A stretch of DNA of 64,000 nt from Neisseria weixii. GTDB lineage: Bacteria > Pseudomonadota > Gammaproteobacteria > Burkholderiales > Neisseriaceae. The position numbers and the translations under genes are program-made. The stretch lies in the NCBI RefSeq assembly GCF_002327085.1, contig NZ_CP023429.1, positions 2,408,383 through 2,472,382 of the forward strand, written 5' to 3'. How positions within the stretch are numbered: position 1 is the first letter of the stretch; every line of letters starts with the position of its first letter. Positions 9,386 through 18,943 of this stretch are shown here, in pieces. The notes under the pieces were generated by a model. The model was not told where the DNA came from, ran no database searches, and saw only the letters and a list, made by a program, of their open reading frames with translations.

Positions 9386-11135
9386 TTAAGAGGATGCTTT
9401 TTCTTTCGGCTTCAATGCGCTCAGTGGTTTGGTTGGCGATACACCTAAAATATTCAAGCTGCCGCCCATCACTTCTTTAAATACCGGACCTGCCACAACA
9501 CCGCCGTAATAACCGTTTTTGGTCGGCTCATCCACCGTTACCGCCACAATCACGCGCGGATTTTTAGCAGGAGCAAAACCGATAAAGGTGGCAACGTGTT
9601 TGTTGTCGACATAACGGCCGCCGACCAATTTACGCGCCGTACCGGTTTTGGCACCGACATCAAAACCGTCTACTGCACCGGCTGTACCGGTCCCCCCTCT
9701 TCTGTTACCGATACCATCATTTCGCGCACTTGTCGCGCGGTTTCGGCCTTGATCACGCGTTTACCTTTAGGCGCAACAGCTTGTTTTTCGAAACTTACCG
9801 GCAACAAAATACCGTCGTGGGTCAAGGTAGTGTACGCGCGCGCCAGCTGCAACAGGCTCAATTGCAAACCATAACCGAAAGACATGGTGGCTTGCTCAAT
9901 CGGCTGCCATTTGCGCCAGCTGCGCAACAAACCGGCAGTTTCACCCGGAAAACCCGAATACATGCGCACGCCTACGCCCAATTCATGATAGAAATCATAC
10001 ATTTCTTTCGGCTTAAACATCTTCGACAGTTTACTGGTGCCGACGTTAGAAGATTTCTGCATGATGCCGCGCACATCTAATTTCGGATAAACATGGGTAT
10101 CGCGCACAGTTGCATTACCAATACGGTAAGGCATGGTATCGAATACTTTATTAGGTGTGGTTTTACCCGCATCTAAAGCCTTAGCAATAGTAAACGGCTT
10201 CATGGCCGAGCCCGGCTCAATCATATCGGTTACCGCCCGGTTACGGCGCTGCTCGCTGTTTGCCTTACCCGGTATGTTCGGGTCATAAGCCGGGCTGTTG
10301 ACCAAGGCTAAAATCTCGCCGGTTTGCGCGTCCAACACCACCACAGTACCCGCTTTGGCCTGATGGTAAGCCACGGCTTTATTCAATTCTTCATAAGCCA
10401 AGGTTTGGATACGCTGATCCAAAGACAACACCATGTCCTGACCATTTTTTGGCTCACTGTTGCGTGGCGAATCCAAGCTATCAACAATATTACCTTTATT
10501 GTCGCGCAATACAACTTTGGCACCCGCCTCACCGCGCAAGCTGTCTTCACGCGACAATTCCAAACCTTCCTGGCCTTTACCGTCGATATTGGTGAAACCG
10601 ATGACGTGGGCAAACAAATTACCCATCGGATAATGGCGCTTCAACTCTTTTTGAAAGCCCAAACCCTTTATACCCAAAGCGGTGATGGTATCTGCCGTTT
10701 CTTGACTCAATTGTCGTTTCAAATACACGAAATCACGGTCTTTACGGCCTAAACGCTCATGAATGGTTTCAACCGGCATCTCCAAAATAGCCGACAATTG
10801 CGCCATTTGATCAGCACTCGGCAGTTCATCAATACTTGATGGTATCGCATACAAAGATTCAGTCGGCGCACTTAAAGCCAAGGTCGCGCCGTTGCGGTCG
10901 GTGATCATGCCACGCGATGCAGGCAGTGTCAGGGTGCGCACAAAACGTTGGTCACCCTGGCTTTTCAAGAATTCGTGTTGCGTTGTCTGTAAATACACCC
11001 CCGCCCCAACAAAATGGCAAATGCACCGACAATCACCCCCAAGACCGTCCAAATACGCACATCACTGGTGATGGCTCTTTTAGTCTTGACCGGCTTGTGA
11101 ATCATCTGCGGTTTATATTCATTCTTAATTAACAT
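9386..11135 (-). CDS. penA: Penicillin-binding protein 2 (FtsI-type), two apparent frameshifts
   Basis: Division-specific DD-transpeptidase, single membrane anchor with periplasmic catalytic domain. The start is the ATG at 11133-11135 (MLIKNEYKP). The frame breaks in the anchor after LGRG and again after SVTEEGG. Adding one base to the C5 run at 10998-11002 and one to the C6 run at 9692-9697 restores [10 protein letters not shown] and the segment carrying the KTG box ([11 protein letters not shown]), giving 583 residues. The active site GSAMKPF (SxxK) and SSN (KSSNVGTS) are present. The segment VRDTHVYP has no extra Asp of the gonococcal 345a type. As penA is essential, both breaks are probably sequence errors. 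Confidence 0.95.
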
Positions 11136-11220
11136 TGTAAACTTCTCGTGGTGAATACCTGCGCGACATGACCGCATGGACGTTTTCTATCGTTTTATTA
11201 TTTCAAAGTGCAGAAGTTTA

Positions 11221-11484
11221 TTATTTACGACGCTCAACCATCACGGTATTGCGTGAAGTCGGCGGCTGCAGGTTCTGCTTTTCCGCAGCCACTTTAATCA
11301 ATTTATGATTGGCCAAACGCGCCTGCTCCAATTTCAAGCGGGCATAGTCTTGATCCAGTTTGATTTGCTGCTTTTGCGCCTTATCCAAGGCAATAAAGTG
11401 TAGACGCGACTGATTTTGCACGGTAACTACCGCTATACCCGTCGCAAAAACAGCCACTAATAATAATGCGTTTAATTTATTCAT
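11221..11484 (-). CDS. ftsL: Cell division protein FtsL
   Basis: Small bitopic division protein that forms the FtsQLB complex. I place the start at the ATG at 11482-11484 (MNKLNALLLVAVFATG), giving 87 residues: a short cytoplasmic tip, one membrane helix, then a periplasmic heptad-type helix (QKQQIKLDQDYARLKLEQARL). The frame stays open further upstream but that part is unlike the family. It lies between rsmH and penA, the expected place. Confidence 0.9.
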   Translation of the reverse strand: MNKLNALLLVAVFATGIAVVTVQNQSRLHFIALDKAQKQQIKLDQDYARLKLEQARLANHKLIKVAAEKQNLQPPTSRNTVMVERRK

Positions 11485-11532
11485 TTCAACCGAGCACCTG
11501 ACCTTCAGACGGCCTGACAAACCGTATATTGA

Positions 11533-12492
11533 TTATTCGGCAGTAAAACTACCTGCCGTACGCTCTGCCAGCCGCAATACTGCGCTTCTGGCGCGCGGAT
11601 TGGCCGATGTTTCCGTCTCGCCGGGTTTGATGGCTTTACCCACCAACACCAAAGGCGGTTGCGGCAAATCAGATTCTTTTACTGCTGCCCAGCGCGGCAA
11701 TGGCACATGTTGTGAATGCTTTTTCATAAACTGCTTCACAATACGGTCTTCCAAGGAATGAAATGCAATCACCGCCAAGCGGCCACCTTCGCTCAGACGG
11801 CCTACCACTTGCGGCAATACGGCTTCTACTTCTTCGAGTTCACGGTTAATAAAGATGCGAACTGCTTGGAAGGTGCGTGTTGCGGGGTCTTGTCCGCGCT
11901 CGTGAGTATGGACGTTTTGCGCCACGAGCTGCGCCAGCTTGCGGGTTGTATCGATGGGCGCTTCTTGCCGCGCTGCAACAATGGCACGCGCGATCTGGCG
12001 ACTAAACCGCTCTTCACCATAATTTTTTATCACCTCATGTAATTCTTGCTCACTCGCCACGGCCAGCCATTCTGCCGCCGACATGCCGCGAGTCGGATCC
12101 ATACGCATGTCTAAAGGCGCATCGAAACGAAAGCTAAAACCGCGTTCGCCCTCATCAATCTGCGGCGATGAAATACCCAAGTCAAACAAAGCACCGTCAA
12201 TCTTTTCTATACCCAATTGATTCAATGCCGTCTGAAAAGTCGCAAAACCATCATGCACCACGCTGACCCGTTTGTCCTGATCGGCTAATTGATTGGCTAC
12301 TGCAATCGCTTGTGGATCTTTATCAAACACCACCAAGCGCCCTGCCGCACCCAGCTTCGATAAAATCAGGCGGGAATGCCCTCCCCTACCAAACGTACCG
12401 TCAACGTATACGCCATCTTCACGGATATTCAAACCATCTACGGCCTCATGCAGCAGCACGGTAATATGTTGATAATCTTCAGCTTTACTCAC
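11533..12492 (-). CDS. rsmH: 16S rRNA (cytosine-1402-N4)-methyltransferase
   Basis: Also known as MraW; methylates C1402 in the ribosomal P site using SAM. The 319-residue protein has the SAM-binding [10 protein letters not shown] at about 29-38, [20 protein letters not shown] in the middle, and [15 protein letters not shown] near the C-terminus. Its ATG overlaps the mraZ stop (ATGA), which implies translational coupling. Confidence 0.97.
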   Translation of the reverse strand: MSKAEDYQHITVLLHEAVDGLNIREDGVYVDGTFGRGGHSRLILSKLGAAGRLVVFDKDPQAIAVANQLADQDKRVSVVHDGFATFQTALNQLGIEKIDGALFDLGISSPQIDEGERGFSFRFDAPLDMRMDPTRGMSAAEWLAVASEQELHEVIKNYGEERFSRQIARAIVAARQEAPIDTTRKLAQLVAQNVHTHERGQDPATRTFQAVRIFINRELEEVEAVLPQVVGRLSEGGRLAVIAFHSLEDRIVKQFMKKHSQHVPLPRWAAVKESDLPQPPLVLVGKAIKPGETETSANPRARSAVLRLAERTAGSFTAE

Positions 12493-12944
12493 AGTTGCAA
12501 ATCCGTTTGACTCAATTGGAAGGCTAACTCATCAGGGTCGATATCCAAAGCCTGATTGATCTCCTCTTCCCAATGGTGGCGGCCCCACAGTTCCAAACGG
12601 TTGGCGCGGCCTACTAAGGTAACTTCTTTATCGAAATCGACACGTTTGCGCAAGTTGGCAGAAATCAGAATACGGCCAGAGCCGTCCCATTCCAGCGTTT
12701 CCGCATTATGTAGCAACAAATTCTGATAACGCTGCAAAACGGGATTGCCTGCCACTTTCATGCCCAGCAATTGCGCCGAAACACGTGCCCACTCAGCTTC
12801 AGGATAGAGCAGCAACTTTTGACGGGAATCAAGCGTTACCACCAGTGAAGGCGTGTATTGGCGCGATAAAAGGTCGCGGAATTTAGCCGGAATGGCCAAC
12901 CGCCCTTTACTGTCTATGCTCAATTCATGAGAACCGCCAAACAC
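12489..12944 (-). CDS. mraZ: Transcriptional regulator MraZ
   Basis: DNA-binding regulator at the head of the dcw cluster, built of two SpoVT/AbrB-like domains ([16 protein letters not shown] and [16 protein letters not shown]). I choose the GTG at 12942-12944, giving VFGGSHELS and 151 residues, because MraZ proteins begin M-F-x-G and a GAGGGTGG stands about 7 bases upstream. The frame is open for 20 more residues to 13004, but those codons cover the probable operator. MraZ is known to bind its own promoter region. Confidence 0.92.
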   Translation of the reverse strand: MFGGSHELSIDSKGRLAIPAKFRDLLSRQYTPSLVVTLDSRQKLLLYPEAEWARVSAQLLGMKVAGNPVLQRYQNLLLHNAETLEWDGSGRILISANLRKRVDFDKEVTLVGRANRLELWGRHHWEEEINQALDIDPDELAFQLSQTDLQL

Positions 12945-12998
12945 GCTTCTACCACCCTCTCGCTGGTTAATCAAAATTTGGGGAATTCTGACATTTTT

Positions 12999-13013
12999 GC
13001 CCACCTTGCCCCA
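12999..13013 (-). promoter_or_regulatory. Probable MraZ operator repeats
   Basis: On the minus strand TGGGG and TGGGC stand exactly 10 bp apart (plus-strand CCCCA at 13009-13013, GCCCA at 12999-13003). MraZ of other bacteria recognises TGGGN direct repeats with this spacing. They lie just downstream of the predicted -10 box, a position fitting repression. A third repeat is not evident. Confidence 0.65.
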
Positions 13014-13022
13014 CTAACCTAC

Positions 13023-13051
13023 ACTATAAGAAATTTTCATAGTTCGGTCAA
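13023..13051 (-). promoter_or_regulatory. Sigma70-type promoter of the dcw cluster
   Basis: On the minus strand TTGACC (13046-13051) and TATAGT (13023-13028) are separated by 17 bp, close to consensus. It is upstream of the MraZ repeats and about 80 bp upstream of the mraZ start. Confidence 0.75.
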
Positions 13052-13166
13052 ATCAGCTCCTGCTCAAAAATAGAGCTACATTACAAAAAAAATCCATTAA
13101 GATACAAAGATATAAAGATAAAGTACCATTACCCCAATCCCTTACTCACACACACAAATTACAAAA

Positions 13167-13217
13167 AAATACAATATCTTGTGTTTAAATATAAAGTAAA
13201 CACAAGATATTGTATTT
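13167..13217. repeat. Perfect 21-bp AT-rich inverted repeat
   Basis: Arms at 13167-13187 and 13197-13217 are perfect reverse complements around a 9-base spacer; the core of the left arm is CAATATCTTGTG. On the minus strand the hairpin is followed by a run of T. It lies between the divergent mraZ and MidA-type genes, where no terminator is needed, so it could be a regulatory palindrome or a remnant of a small mobile element. Confidence 0.75.
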
Positions 13218-13250
13218 AAAACCGGTATTTCGAGACTTATTCATTCAAGC

Positions 13251-13256
13251 TATAAT
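13251..13256 (+). promoter_or_regulatory. -10 box for the MidA-type gene
   Basis: A perfect TATAAT stands 39 bp upstream of the ATG at 13296. No good -35 box is visible at 16-18 bp, so this is a partial promoter call. Confidence 0.45.
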
Positions 13257-13295
13257 GTCGCAGCAAATTCTGAATTTTTACATTATCTAACAGTC

Positions 13296-14445
13296 ATGAA
13301 GCCACATATCCCCAGCCATCTGACGAAGCGAAGCAGTCAAGCCGGCAACTCTGCCAACACATTCGTCACGAAATTATCGCCCATGACAATTGGTTGCCAT
13401 TCTCCCGTTTCATGGAACTCGCGCTTTATCATCCCGAATTCGGCTACTACACCGGAGGAAGTCATAAGATTGGTGGTTCTGGCGATTTCATTACTGCACC
13501 GACACTTTCCCCCTATTTGCCCAGACACTTGCTCGCCAACTCAACGCACTTTTACCGCAAACTGCCGGCAACATTTACGAATTTGGTGCAGGTACAGGCC
13601 GGTTGGCTGCTGAACTGCTGACACAGCTTTCAGGCAACCTAAAGCACTACTACATCATTGAATTGTCTGCCGAATTGGCACAACGCCAACGCACTTGGCT
13701 AGATCAGCAACTTAACCCTGAATTGAGCGCAAAAGTTATCCACCTTATCGTTTTACCCGATACCTTCGACGGCATCATTTTGGGGAATGAAGTGCTCGAT
13801 GCCATGCCGATCGAACGCATTCACTACCAAGCAGGTACATTTCACCAAGTCGGCGTCAGCATAGAAAACCAGCAATTCATACAAACTTTCAAGCCCCTGT
13901 CATCTCAAACATTAATCCAAGCCAGCGAAGCCTACATGCCCACTATTGAAGGCTACACCAGTGAAATACATCCTGCGCAATATGCATTCATCGCTACGCT
14001 TTCGCAAAAATTAGCACGTGGCGCAATGATTTGGATCGACTACGGCTTTGATGCGCAACAGTATTACCATCCGCAACGCAACGACGGCACCCTCATCGGC
14101 CATTACCGCCACCACACCATTCACGACCCATTTTTCCACATCGGTCTGACTGACCTGACCGCCCACGTCAACTTTACCGACATCGCACAAGCCGCCACCG
14201 ATGCCAAACTGGATTTTATCGGTTACACCACACAAGCAAATTTTTTGCTCAATCTGGGCATCACCGACTTATTGGCGGCTGCCGGCGATGTCGGTTCTGC
14301 GGCCTATTTGCGCGAAGCGGCGGCGGTACAAAAATTACTCAATCAACACGAAATGGGTGAGCTATTCAAAGTAATTGCCTTTGGCAAAAACATTGATATC
14401 GACTGGCAAGGCTTTCAATTTGGTGACATCAGTCATAAGTTATAA
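13296..14445 (+). CDS. MidA/NDUFAF7-family SAM-dependent methyltransferase, two apparent frameshifts
   Basis: Member of the COG1565 (DUF185) family; mitochondrial relatives methylate a complex I subunit, while bacterial substrates are unknown. The frame breaks twice near the start. Adding one C to the C4 run at 13310-13313 and one to the C5 run at 13509-13513 restores QPSDEAKQSSRQLCQHIRHE, PEFGYYTGGSHKIGGSGDF and the SAM motif NIYEFGAGTGRLAAELL, giving 383 residues of normal family length. Later motifs are GNEVLDAMPIERI and WIDYGFDAQQYYHPQRNDGT. It diverges from mraZ. Confidence 0.88.
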
Positions 14446-14455
14446 AGAATCTCAC

Positions 14456-14486
14456 AGGCTGCCTGAACAATCTTTTCAGACGGCCT
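14456..14486 (+). terminator. DUS-like hairpin after the MidA-type gene
   Basis: AGGCTGCCTGAA (14456-14467) faces TTCAGACGGCCT (14475-14486). One arm matches the standard uptake sequence; the other has two changed bases. It may serve as a weak terminator. Confidence 0.5.
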
Positions 14487-14565
14487 ATAAACTTGGTTTT
14501 TGATATTCAAAATATTTTTTTACCATTTAAAATCAATATTTAAGGAAATTTTTAATAACTAACCC

Positions 14566-14593
14566 TTGTCAATTATTCAAAAAAACATATAAT
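14566..14593 (+). promoter_or_regulatory. Promoter of the tRNA pair
   Basis: TTGTCA (14566-14571) and TATAAT (14588-14593) are 16 bp apart; the first tRNA begins 17 bases after the -10 box. Confidence 0.8.
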
Positions 14594-14609
14594 AGCTAAT
14601 TCACGAAAC

Positions 14610-14686
14610 GGCGAATTAGCTCAGTCGGTTAGAGCAGAGGAATCATAATCCTTGTGTCCGGGGTTCGAATCCCTGATTCGCCACCA
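14610..14686 (+). tRNA. tRNA-Met (CAU), CCA encoded
   Basis: A 77-nt cloverleaf with acceptor stem GGCGAAT/ATTCGCC, D-arm TAGCTCAGTCGGTTAGAGCA, anticodon loop with CAT and T-loop TTCGAAT. The CAU anticodon could also belong to a lysidine-modified tRNA-Ile2; the overall sequence looks more like elongator Met. The initiator is excluded because acceptor pair 1-72 is G-C. Confidence 0.85.
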
Positions 14687-14692
14687 TATTTG

Positions 14693-14722
14693 AACGAGTT
14701 GAAATCAGATTTCAACTCGTTT
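14693..14722. repeat. Hairpin between the two tRNAs
   Basis: ACGAGTTGAAATC and its complement form a perfect stem of about 13 bp with a minimal loop, followed by four T. It fills the 42-base spacer between the tRNA genes and could be a processing or attenuation structure. Confidence 0.7.
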
Positions 14723-14728
14723 TCCCAA

Positions 14729-14804
<76 letters not shown>

Positions 14805-14810
14805 GATTTA

Positions 14811-14843
14811 AAAAAAGCTCTTGCTTAATGCAAGAGCTTTTTT
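14811..14843 (+). terminator. Terminator after the tRNA pair
   Basis: AGCTCTTGC and GCAAGAGCT form a 9-bp stem around TTAAT, followed by T6 and preceded by A6, so it can work in both directions between the converging tRNA and ADP-ribosylglycohydrolase genes. Confidence 0.92.
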
Positions 14844-14906
14844 AATTGGCCGTTTGATTAAAATTTTTTCATCTGATTAGAGGTTAGTAGGACTCTTCGG
14901 GCGGTT

Positions 14907-15677
14907 TTATTTCTTGATTTTGAATAATACTTCTTTCATCTCATCCGGTAATTTTACCAAAGCTTTCTCAACAATCTCCGATGGAAGCCGCTGATAATAC
15001 GCTTCAGCAATGCTGCCCGTAATGGCAGCCAAAGTATCGCTGTCGCCACCCAATGACACCACCAAGCGCAGCGCATGTTCAAAGCCTTCACTATCCAAAA
15101 ATGCAATCACTGCTTCCGGCACCAGTGTTCATGCAACTTGCGTCAAACTGATAATTCGGACGGATATTATCACATGTCCGATTCAAATCATAACCAAACC
15201 GCTCACAAATCTGAGTGCGAATAAACGCCTTATCCCTCCCTTCTCTCGCCCAATAAATCGCCGCAGCCACAGCTTGCGCACCTTTAATACCTTCAGGATG
15301 ATTGTGCGTAACAATGGCAGAGCGTTCGGCATAATTAAAACCCCTACCAAATCATCAAATGCCCATCCCGCCGCCGAAACGCGCATGGCCGAGCCATTAT
15401 CCCAACTACCATACGGCTGCAGGTTTTCCTGGAAAATCCATTCATGAAACTGTCCGCCGTATGCACCTTTCGGATTAGGGTAACGACGGCACCAGCTTTG
15501 CAAAATGGCTGCCAAATTATCCGGACAACCTTGATTCACCCAATCGGCAACAGCCACAGTGCATACTGTATCATCAGTAAAATCAGCTTCGACACCAAAT
15601 AGTTCAAAATCAGTGTGTTTATAAGGACTAAATTCAAACGGCGAACCGACAATATCGCCAATGACCGCGCCTAACAT
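14907..15677 (-). CDS. ADP-ribosylglycohydrolase (DraG-like) family protein, two compensating indels
   Basis: Family enzymes remove ADP-ribose from proteins or small molecules using two Mg ions. The N-terminal part holds GAVIGDIVGSPFEF and the metal-binding FTDDT; the C-terminal part holds GGDSDTLAAITGSIAEAYY. Between them the frame is lost by one missing base in the A4/C4 runs at 15337-15344 (restoring NYAERSAIVTHNHPEGIKGAQ) and regained after one extra C near 15122-15123 (restoring MNTVPEAVIAFL). The corrected protein has 256 residues. It converges on the tRNA pair. The physiological target cannot be told from the sequence. Confidence 0.88.
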
Positions 15678-15699
15678 ATTTTATCCTCACCCATGTCAT

Positions 15700-15729
15700 A
15701 AGGCCGTCTGAAACGTTCAGACGGCCTTA
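15700..15729. terminator. Paired-DUS terminator
   Basis: AAGGCCGTCTGAA and TTCAGACGGCCTT form a 13-bp stem with a 3-base loop, 5 bases after the RDD gene stop and upstream of the ADP-ribosylglycohydrolase start. Confidence 0.75.
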
Positions 15730-15733
15730 TGGC

Positions 15734-16333
15734 TCAACGCTTCGGCAATTCTACCACCACTGTATTGGCCAAATAATCCTGCAAGGTGCGGCGATCGCTT
15801 TTCACTTTAAACAACATCACCACACACGCCACGTAAGCAGCAAGTTGTATCAAATTACTCAATAAATCAAACATATCTGGATTACCGGTAATCGATTGTG
15901 CGACATACGCGATAACCCCCGCAGCCAAACCCAATAAAAAGTAATAGGCCACTTCGCGCATAAATACTGTGCCGAAAAAGCCGGGATTGCTGCCATTGGT
16001 TTTCAACACCCGAATACCCAACATTTTTTTGCCTAATGATTGGCCATCTTTACTCATAAAATAAATCTGTACCGCACCATAGACTACCAATACGGCAATA
16101 CCAATCATCAGCCAAGTCATGTTGATTTCGGGCAAGGTCATTTCTTTAGACGCACTGACACGTTGCAAATAGCCGCTCTCGCCGGCCAATACCGAAATAA
16201 TCAGTGGAATATATGCAGCAATATTTAACACGCTATTAATTATTACCGCCCCTATCCGCTTCATCGGCGGCGCCAAATCCACTTCAAATTGCGGCTCGGT
16301 CATTTCAGACAGCATCAAATTCATATCATTCAT
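15734..16333 (-). CDS. RDD-family integral membrane protein
   Basis: A 199-residue inner-membrane protein of unknown function. After an acidic N-terminus the RDD-type helix begins PPMKRIGAVIINSV; further helices follow around residues 70-95 (WLMIGIAVLVVYGAVQIYF), 125-145 and 165-180. SKDGQSLGKKMLGIRVLKTNG is the conserved RDD loop, and DRRTLQDYLANTVVV the conserved tail. Some RDD proteins have been linked to ion transport; no substrate can be inferred here. Confidence 0.85.
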   Translation of the reverse strand: MNDMNLMLSEMTEPQFEVDLAPPMKRIGAVIINSVLNIAAYIPLIISVLAGESGYLQRVSASKEMTLPEINMTWLMIGIAVLVVYGAVQIYFMSKDGQSLGKKMLGIRVLKTNGSNPGFFGTVFMREVAYYFLLGLAAGVIAYVAQSITGNPDMFDLLSNLIQLAAYVACVVMLFKVKSDRRTLQDYLANTVVVELPKR

Positions 16334-16485
16334 ACGTTTACCTTTTGATGAGATTCAAACACATATTATTTGCGCATTTGCAAAAAAAATTCAATAAAAA
16401 CCTTTACATTTTTTTCAGACGGCGTTAAAACACTTACTTTACTCATTTCAGAATTTTGTTAACGATTTCCCTCAAGGAGCACAGA

Positions 16486-17598
16486 ATGAAAGTAGGTTTC
16501 GTTGGTTGGCGCGGCATGGTAGGCTCAGTATTGATGCAGCGCATGAAAGAAGAAAACGATTTCGCCCACATTCCTGAAGCGTATTTCTTCACAACGTCCA
16601 ACGCCGGCGGCACCGCCCCTGATTTCGGCCAAGCAGCCAAAACCCTGCTGAATGCCAATGATGTGGCCGAACTGGCCAAAATGGACATCATTGTAACCTG
16701 CCAAGGCGGTGATTACACCAAAGCGGTTTTCCAACCATTGCGCGATAACGGCTGGAACGGCTACTGGATCGATGCAGCCTCTTCTTTGCGCATGGCCGAT
16801 GATGCTATTATCGTCTTAGATCCGGTCAACCGCAAAGTCATTGATGACGGCCTGAATAACGGCGTGAAAAACTATATTGGCGGCAACTGCACCGTTTCCC
16901 TGATGCTGATGGCATTGGGCGGCTTGTTCCAAAACGATTTAGTCGAATGGGCCACCAGCATGACCTACCAAGCCGCTTCCGGTGCCGGTGCAAAAAACAT
17001 GCGCGAATTGATTGAAGGCATGGGCGCCATCAAAGCGCAAGTGGCCGATGAGTTGGCCGATCCTTCCAGCGCCATTCTGGATATCGACCGCAAAGTTTCG
17101 GACTTCCTGCGCAGCGAAGACTACCCGAAAGCCAACTTCGGCGTTCCTTTGGCCGGCAGCCTGATACCGTGGATTGATGCCGACTTAGGCAACGGTCAAT
17201 CCAAAGAAGAATGGAAAGGCAGCGTGGAAACCAACAAGATTTTGGGTAATGAGCAACCCATCGTAATCGACGGTCTGTGCGTGCGCATCGGCTCTATGCG
17301 TTGCCACAGCCAAGCCATTACGCTGAAGTTGAAAAAAGATTTACCGGTAGAAGAAATCGAACGCATTTTAGCCGAAGCCAATGATTGGGTGAAAGTGGTG
17401 CCGAATCAAAAAGAAGCCAGCATGAACGATCTGACCCCTGCCGCTGTAACCGGCACACTAACCGTACCGGTCGGCCGTATCCGCAAACTGGACATGGGCG
17501 GCGAATACATCAGTGCATTTACCGTTGGCGACCAATTATTGTGGGGTGCGGCCGAACCGTTACGTCGCGTATTGCGTATTATTTTGGGTAATCTGTAA
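16486..17598 (+). CDS. asd: Aspartate-semialdehyde dehydrogenase
   Basis: Reduces aspartyl phosphate to the semialdehyde, feeding lysine/diaminopimelate, threonine and methionine synthesis. The 370-residue product starts [14 protein letters not shown] (NADP-binding), with the active-site Cys in [12 protein letters not shown] (Cys 135). I choose the ATG at 16486 because CAAGGAG lies 8 bases upstream; the frame is open for ten further codons. Diaminopimelate supply links it to MurE in the same window. Confidence 0.97.
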   Translation: MKVGFVGWRGMVGSVLMQRMKEENDFAHIPEAYFFTTSNAGGTAPDFGQAAKTLLNANDVAELAKMDIIVTCQGGDYTKAVFQPLRDNGWNGYWIDAASSLRMADDAIIVLDPVNRKVIDDGLNNGVKNYIGGNCTVSLMLMALGGLFQNDLVEWATSMTYQAASGAGAKNMRELIEGMGAIKAQVADELADPSSAILDIDRKVSDFLRSEDYPKANFGVPLAGSLIPWIDADLGNGQSKEEWKGSVETNKILGNEQPIVIDGLCVRIGSMRCHSQAITLKLKKDLPVEEIERILAEANDWVKVVPNQKEASMNDLTPAAVTGTLTVPVGRIRKLDMGGEYISAFTVGDQLLWGAAEPLRRVLRIILGNL

Positions 17599-17608
17599 GA
17601 TACACAGA

Positions 17609-17684
17609 CAAAAAGAGCAGCGGTTAAAACACCTTGCTCTTTTGCTTATTTAAAGGCCGTCTGAAACTTCAGACGGCTTTTTCG
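17609..17684 (+). terminator. Two tandem hairpins after asd
   Basis: First, AAAAGAGCA pairs with TGCTCTTTT; second, AGGCCGTCTGAA (17654-17665) faces TTCAGACGGC followed by T5. The second also lies at the end of sspB on the other strand, so the unit separates two converging operons. Confidence 0.8.
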
Positions 17685-17701
17685 TTTTTTTAGGAAGACT
17701 T

Positions 17702-18118
17702 TTATTTGACCAACTTCAAACCTTTTTTCGGTTTAGATTCTGCTCCGGCGTCAACAGCAGGTTTCTGCTCTACTGCTTTATTGGCTTTATTGGCTTCATC
17801 AGGTGCATAAGGCTCAACTTCAAAGCCCATACCTTCACCGCTTTCTCTACCGAAAATACTGACAATATGCCCGACCGGAATCCAAATATCGTGCGCCACA
17901 CCACTGAAACGGGCTGAGAAATTAACCCATTCGTTATCGATGTTCAAATTATGGCTGGCAGTTTGACCGATGTTTAAAACAATTTCGTTTTCGCGCACAT
18001 ATTGCATCGGCACACGCGTATGTTCATTCACCCACGCAACGATATGAGGTGTTTGGTTGTTATCCAAACACCATTCATATAAAGCACGGATTAAATAAGG
18101 TTTGGTACTGGCAGTCAT
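17702..18118 (-). CDS. sspB: ClpXP specificity-enhancing factor SspB
   Basis: Adaptor that delivers ssrA-tagged proteins to ClpXP. The 138-residue protein has the conserved folded domain (KPYLIRALYEWCLDNNQTPHI, VLNIGQTASHNL, NEWVNFSARFSG, IWIPVGHIVSIF). A flexible acidic linker leads to a C-terminal tail, KKGLKLVK, the ClpX-docking peptide type. It follows sspA by 22 bp, the standard operon. Confidence 0.95.
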   Translation of the reverse strand: MTASTKPYLIRALYEWCLDNNQTPHIVAWVNEHTRVPMQYVRENEIVLNIGQTASHNLNIDNEWVNFSARFSGVAHDIWIPVGHIVSIFGRESGEGMGFEVEPYAPDEANKANKAVEQKPAVDAGAESKPKKGLKLVK

Positions 18119-18140
18119 CTCCCCTCCTTAAGATCAGCAA

Positions 18141-18746
18141 TCAACGGCGCATGGCTTTTTCAGCCGGCGTCAAGGCTTCAATAAAGGCTTCGCGCTGGAA
18201 AATACGCTCGGCATATTTCAGAAGTGGCGCAGCGCTTTTACCCAACTTGATGTCATAATAATCCAAACGCCACAATAACGGTGACAAAGCAACATCAATC
18301 ATCGAAAATTCATCGCCCAAAATGTATTTGTTTTTTGAGAACGCCGGTGCCAACAAGGTCAAACCATTACCGATGGCTTCACGTGCTTTAGCTTGTTCTT
18401 TATTGGTAGAGTCAGCATTTTCCAAAGTCTGAACCAAGCTAAACAGCTCTTTTTCCATACGATGCAAAACCAAACGGCCACGACCACGCATCACTGGATC
18501 GCCCGGCATCAATTGCGGATGCGGAAAACGCTCGTCAATGTATTCGTTGATGATGTTTGATTCATACAAAATCAAATCACGCTCGACCAATACCGGTACT
18601 TGGTTATACGGATTCATGACCGCCAAATCTTCCGGTTTGTTAAAAATATCGACGTCTTTGATTTCAAAATCCATGCCTTTTTCGTACAACACGAAACGGC
18701 AGCGCTGACTAAACGGGCAAGTAATGCCTGAATATAAAGTCATCAT
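18141..18746 (-). CDS. sspA: Stringent starvation protein A
   Basis: RNA-polymerase-associated protein with a glutathione-S-transferase fold that modulates transcription in stationary phase. The 201-residue product has the thioredoxin-like N-domain (YSGITCPFSQRCRFVLYEKGM, NPYNQVPVLVERDLILYESNIINEYID) and an all-helical C-domain. It lacks obvious GST catalysis, as usual for SspA. It is the first gene of sspA-sspB. Confidence 0.95.
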   Translation of the reverse strand: MMTLYSGITCPFSQRCRFVLYEKGMDFEIKDVDIFNKPEDLAVMNPYNQVPVLVERDLILYESNIINEYIDERFPHPQLMPGDPVMRGRGRLVLHRMEKELFSLVQTLENADSTNKEQAKAREAIGNGLTLLAPAFSKNKYILGDEFSMIDVALSPLLWRLDYYDIKLGKSAAPLLKYAERIFQREAFIEALTPAEKAMRR

Positions 18747-18900
18747 AGCGTTTGGCTCCTATTCCGTACCGCCTTTTCAGACGGCCTATATATAAAGTTA
18801 ATGGCTTGATTATATACGACTGCGTAATCTAAAGCTAGGAAATAGATCTAATGCTTTATTTTTATTAAATATTTTTCAAAATTTATGATTCCGTAAATAC

Positions 18901-18931
18901 AAAAAAAGCAAGCCGGAGGGCTTGCTTTTTT
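18901..18931 (-). terminator. Terminator of petABC
   Basis: AAAGCAAGCC and GGCTTGCTTT make a 10-bp stem with a 4-base loop; on the minus strand it ends in T7. It begins 12 bases after the petC stop. Confidence 0.92.
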
Positions 18932-18943
18932 GCCGCATGCTTC

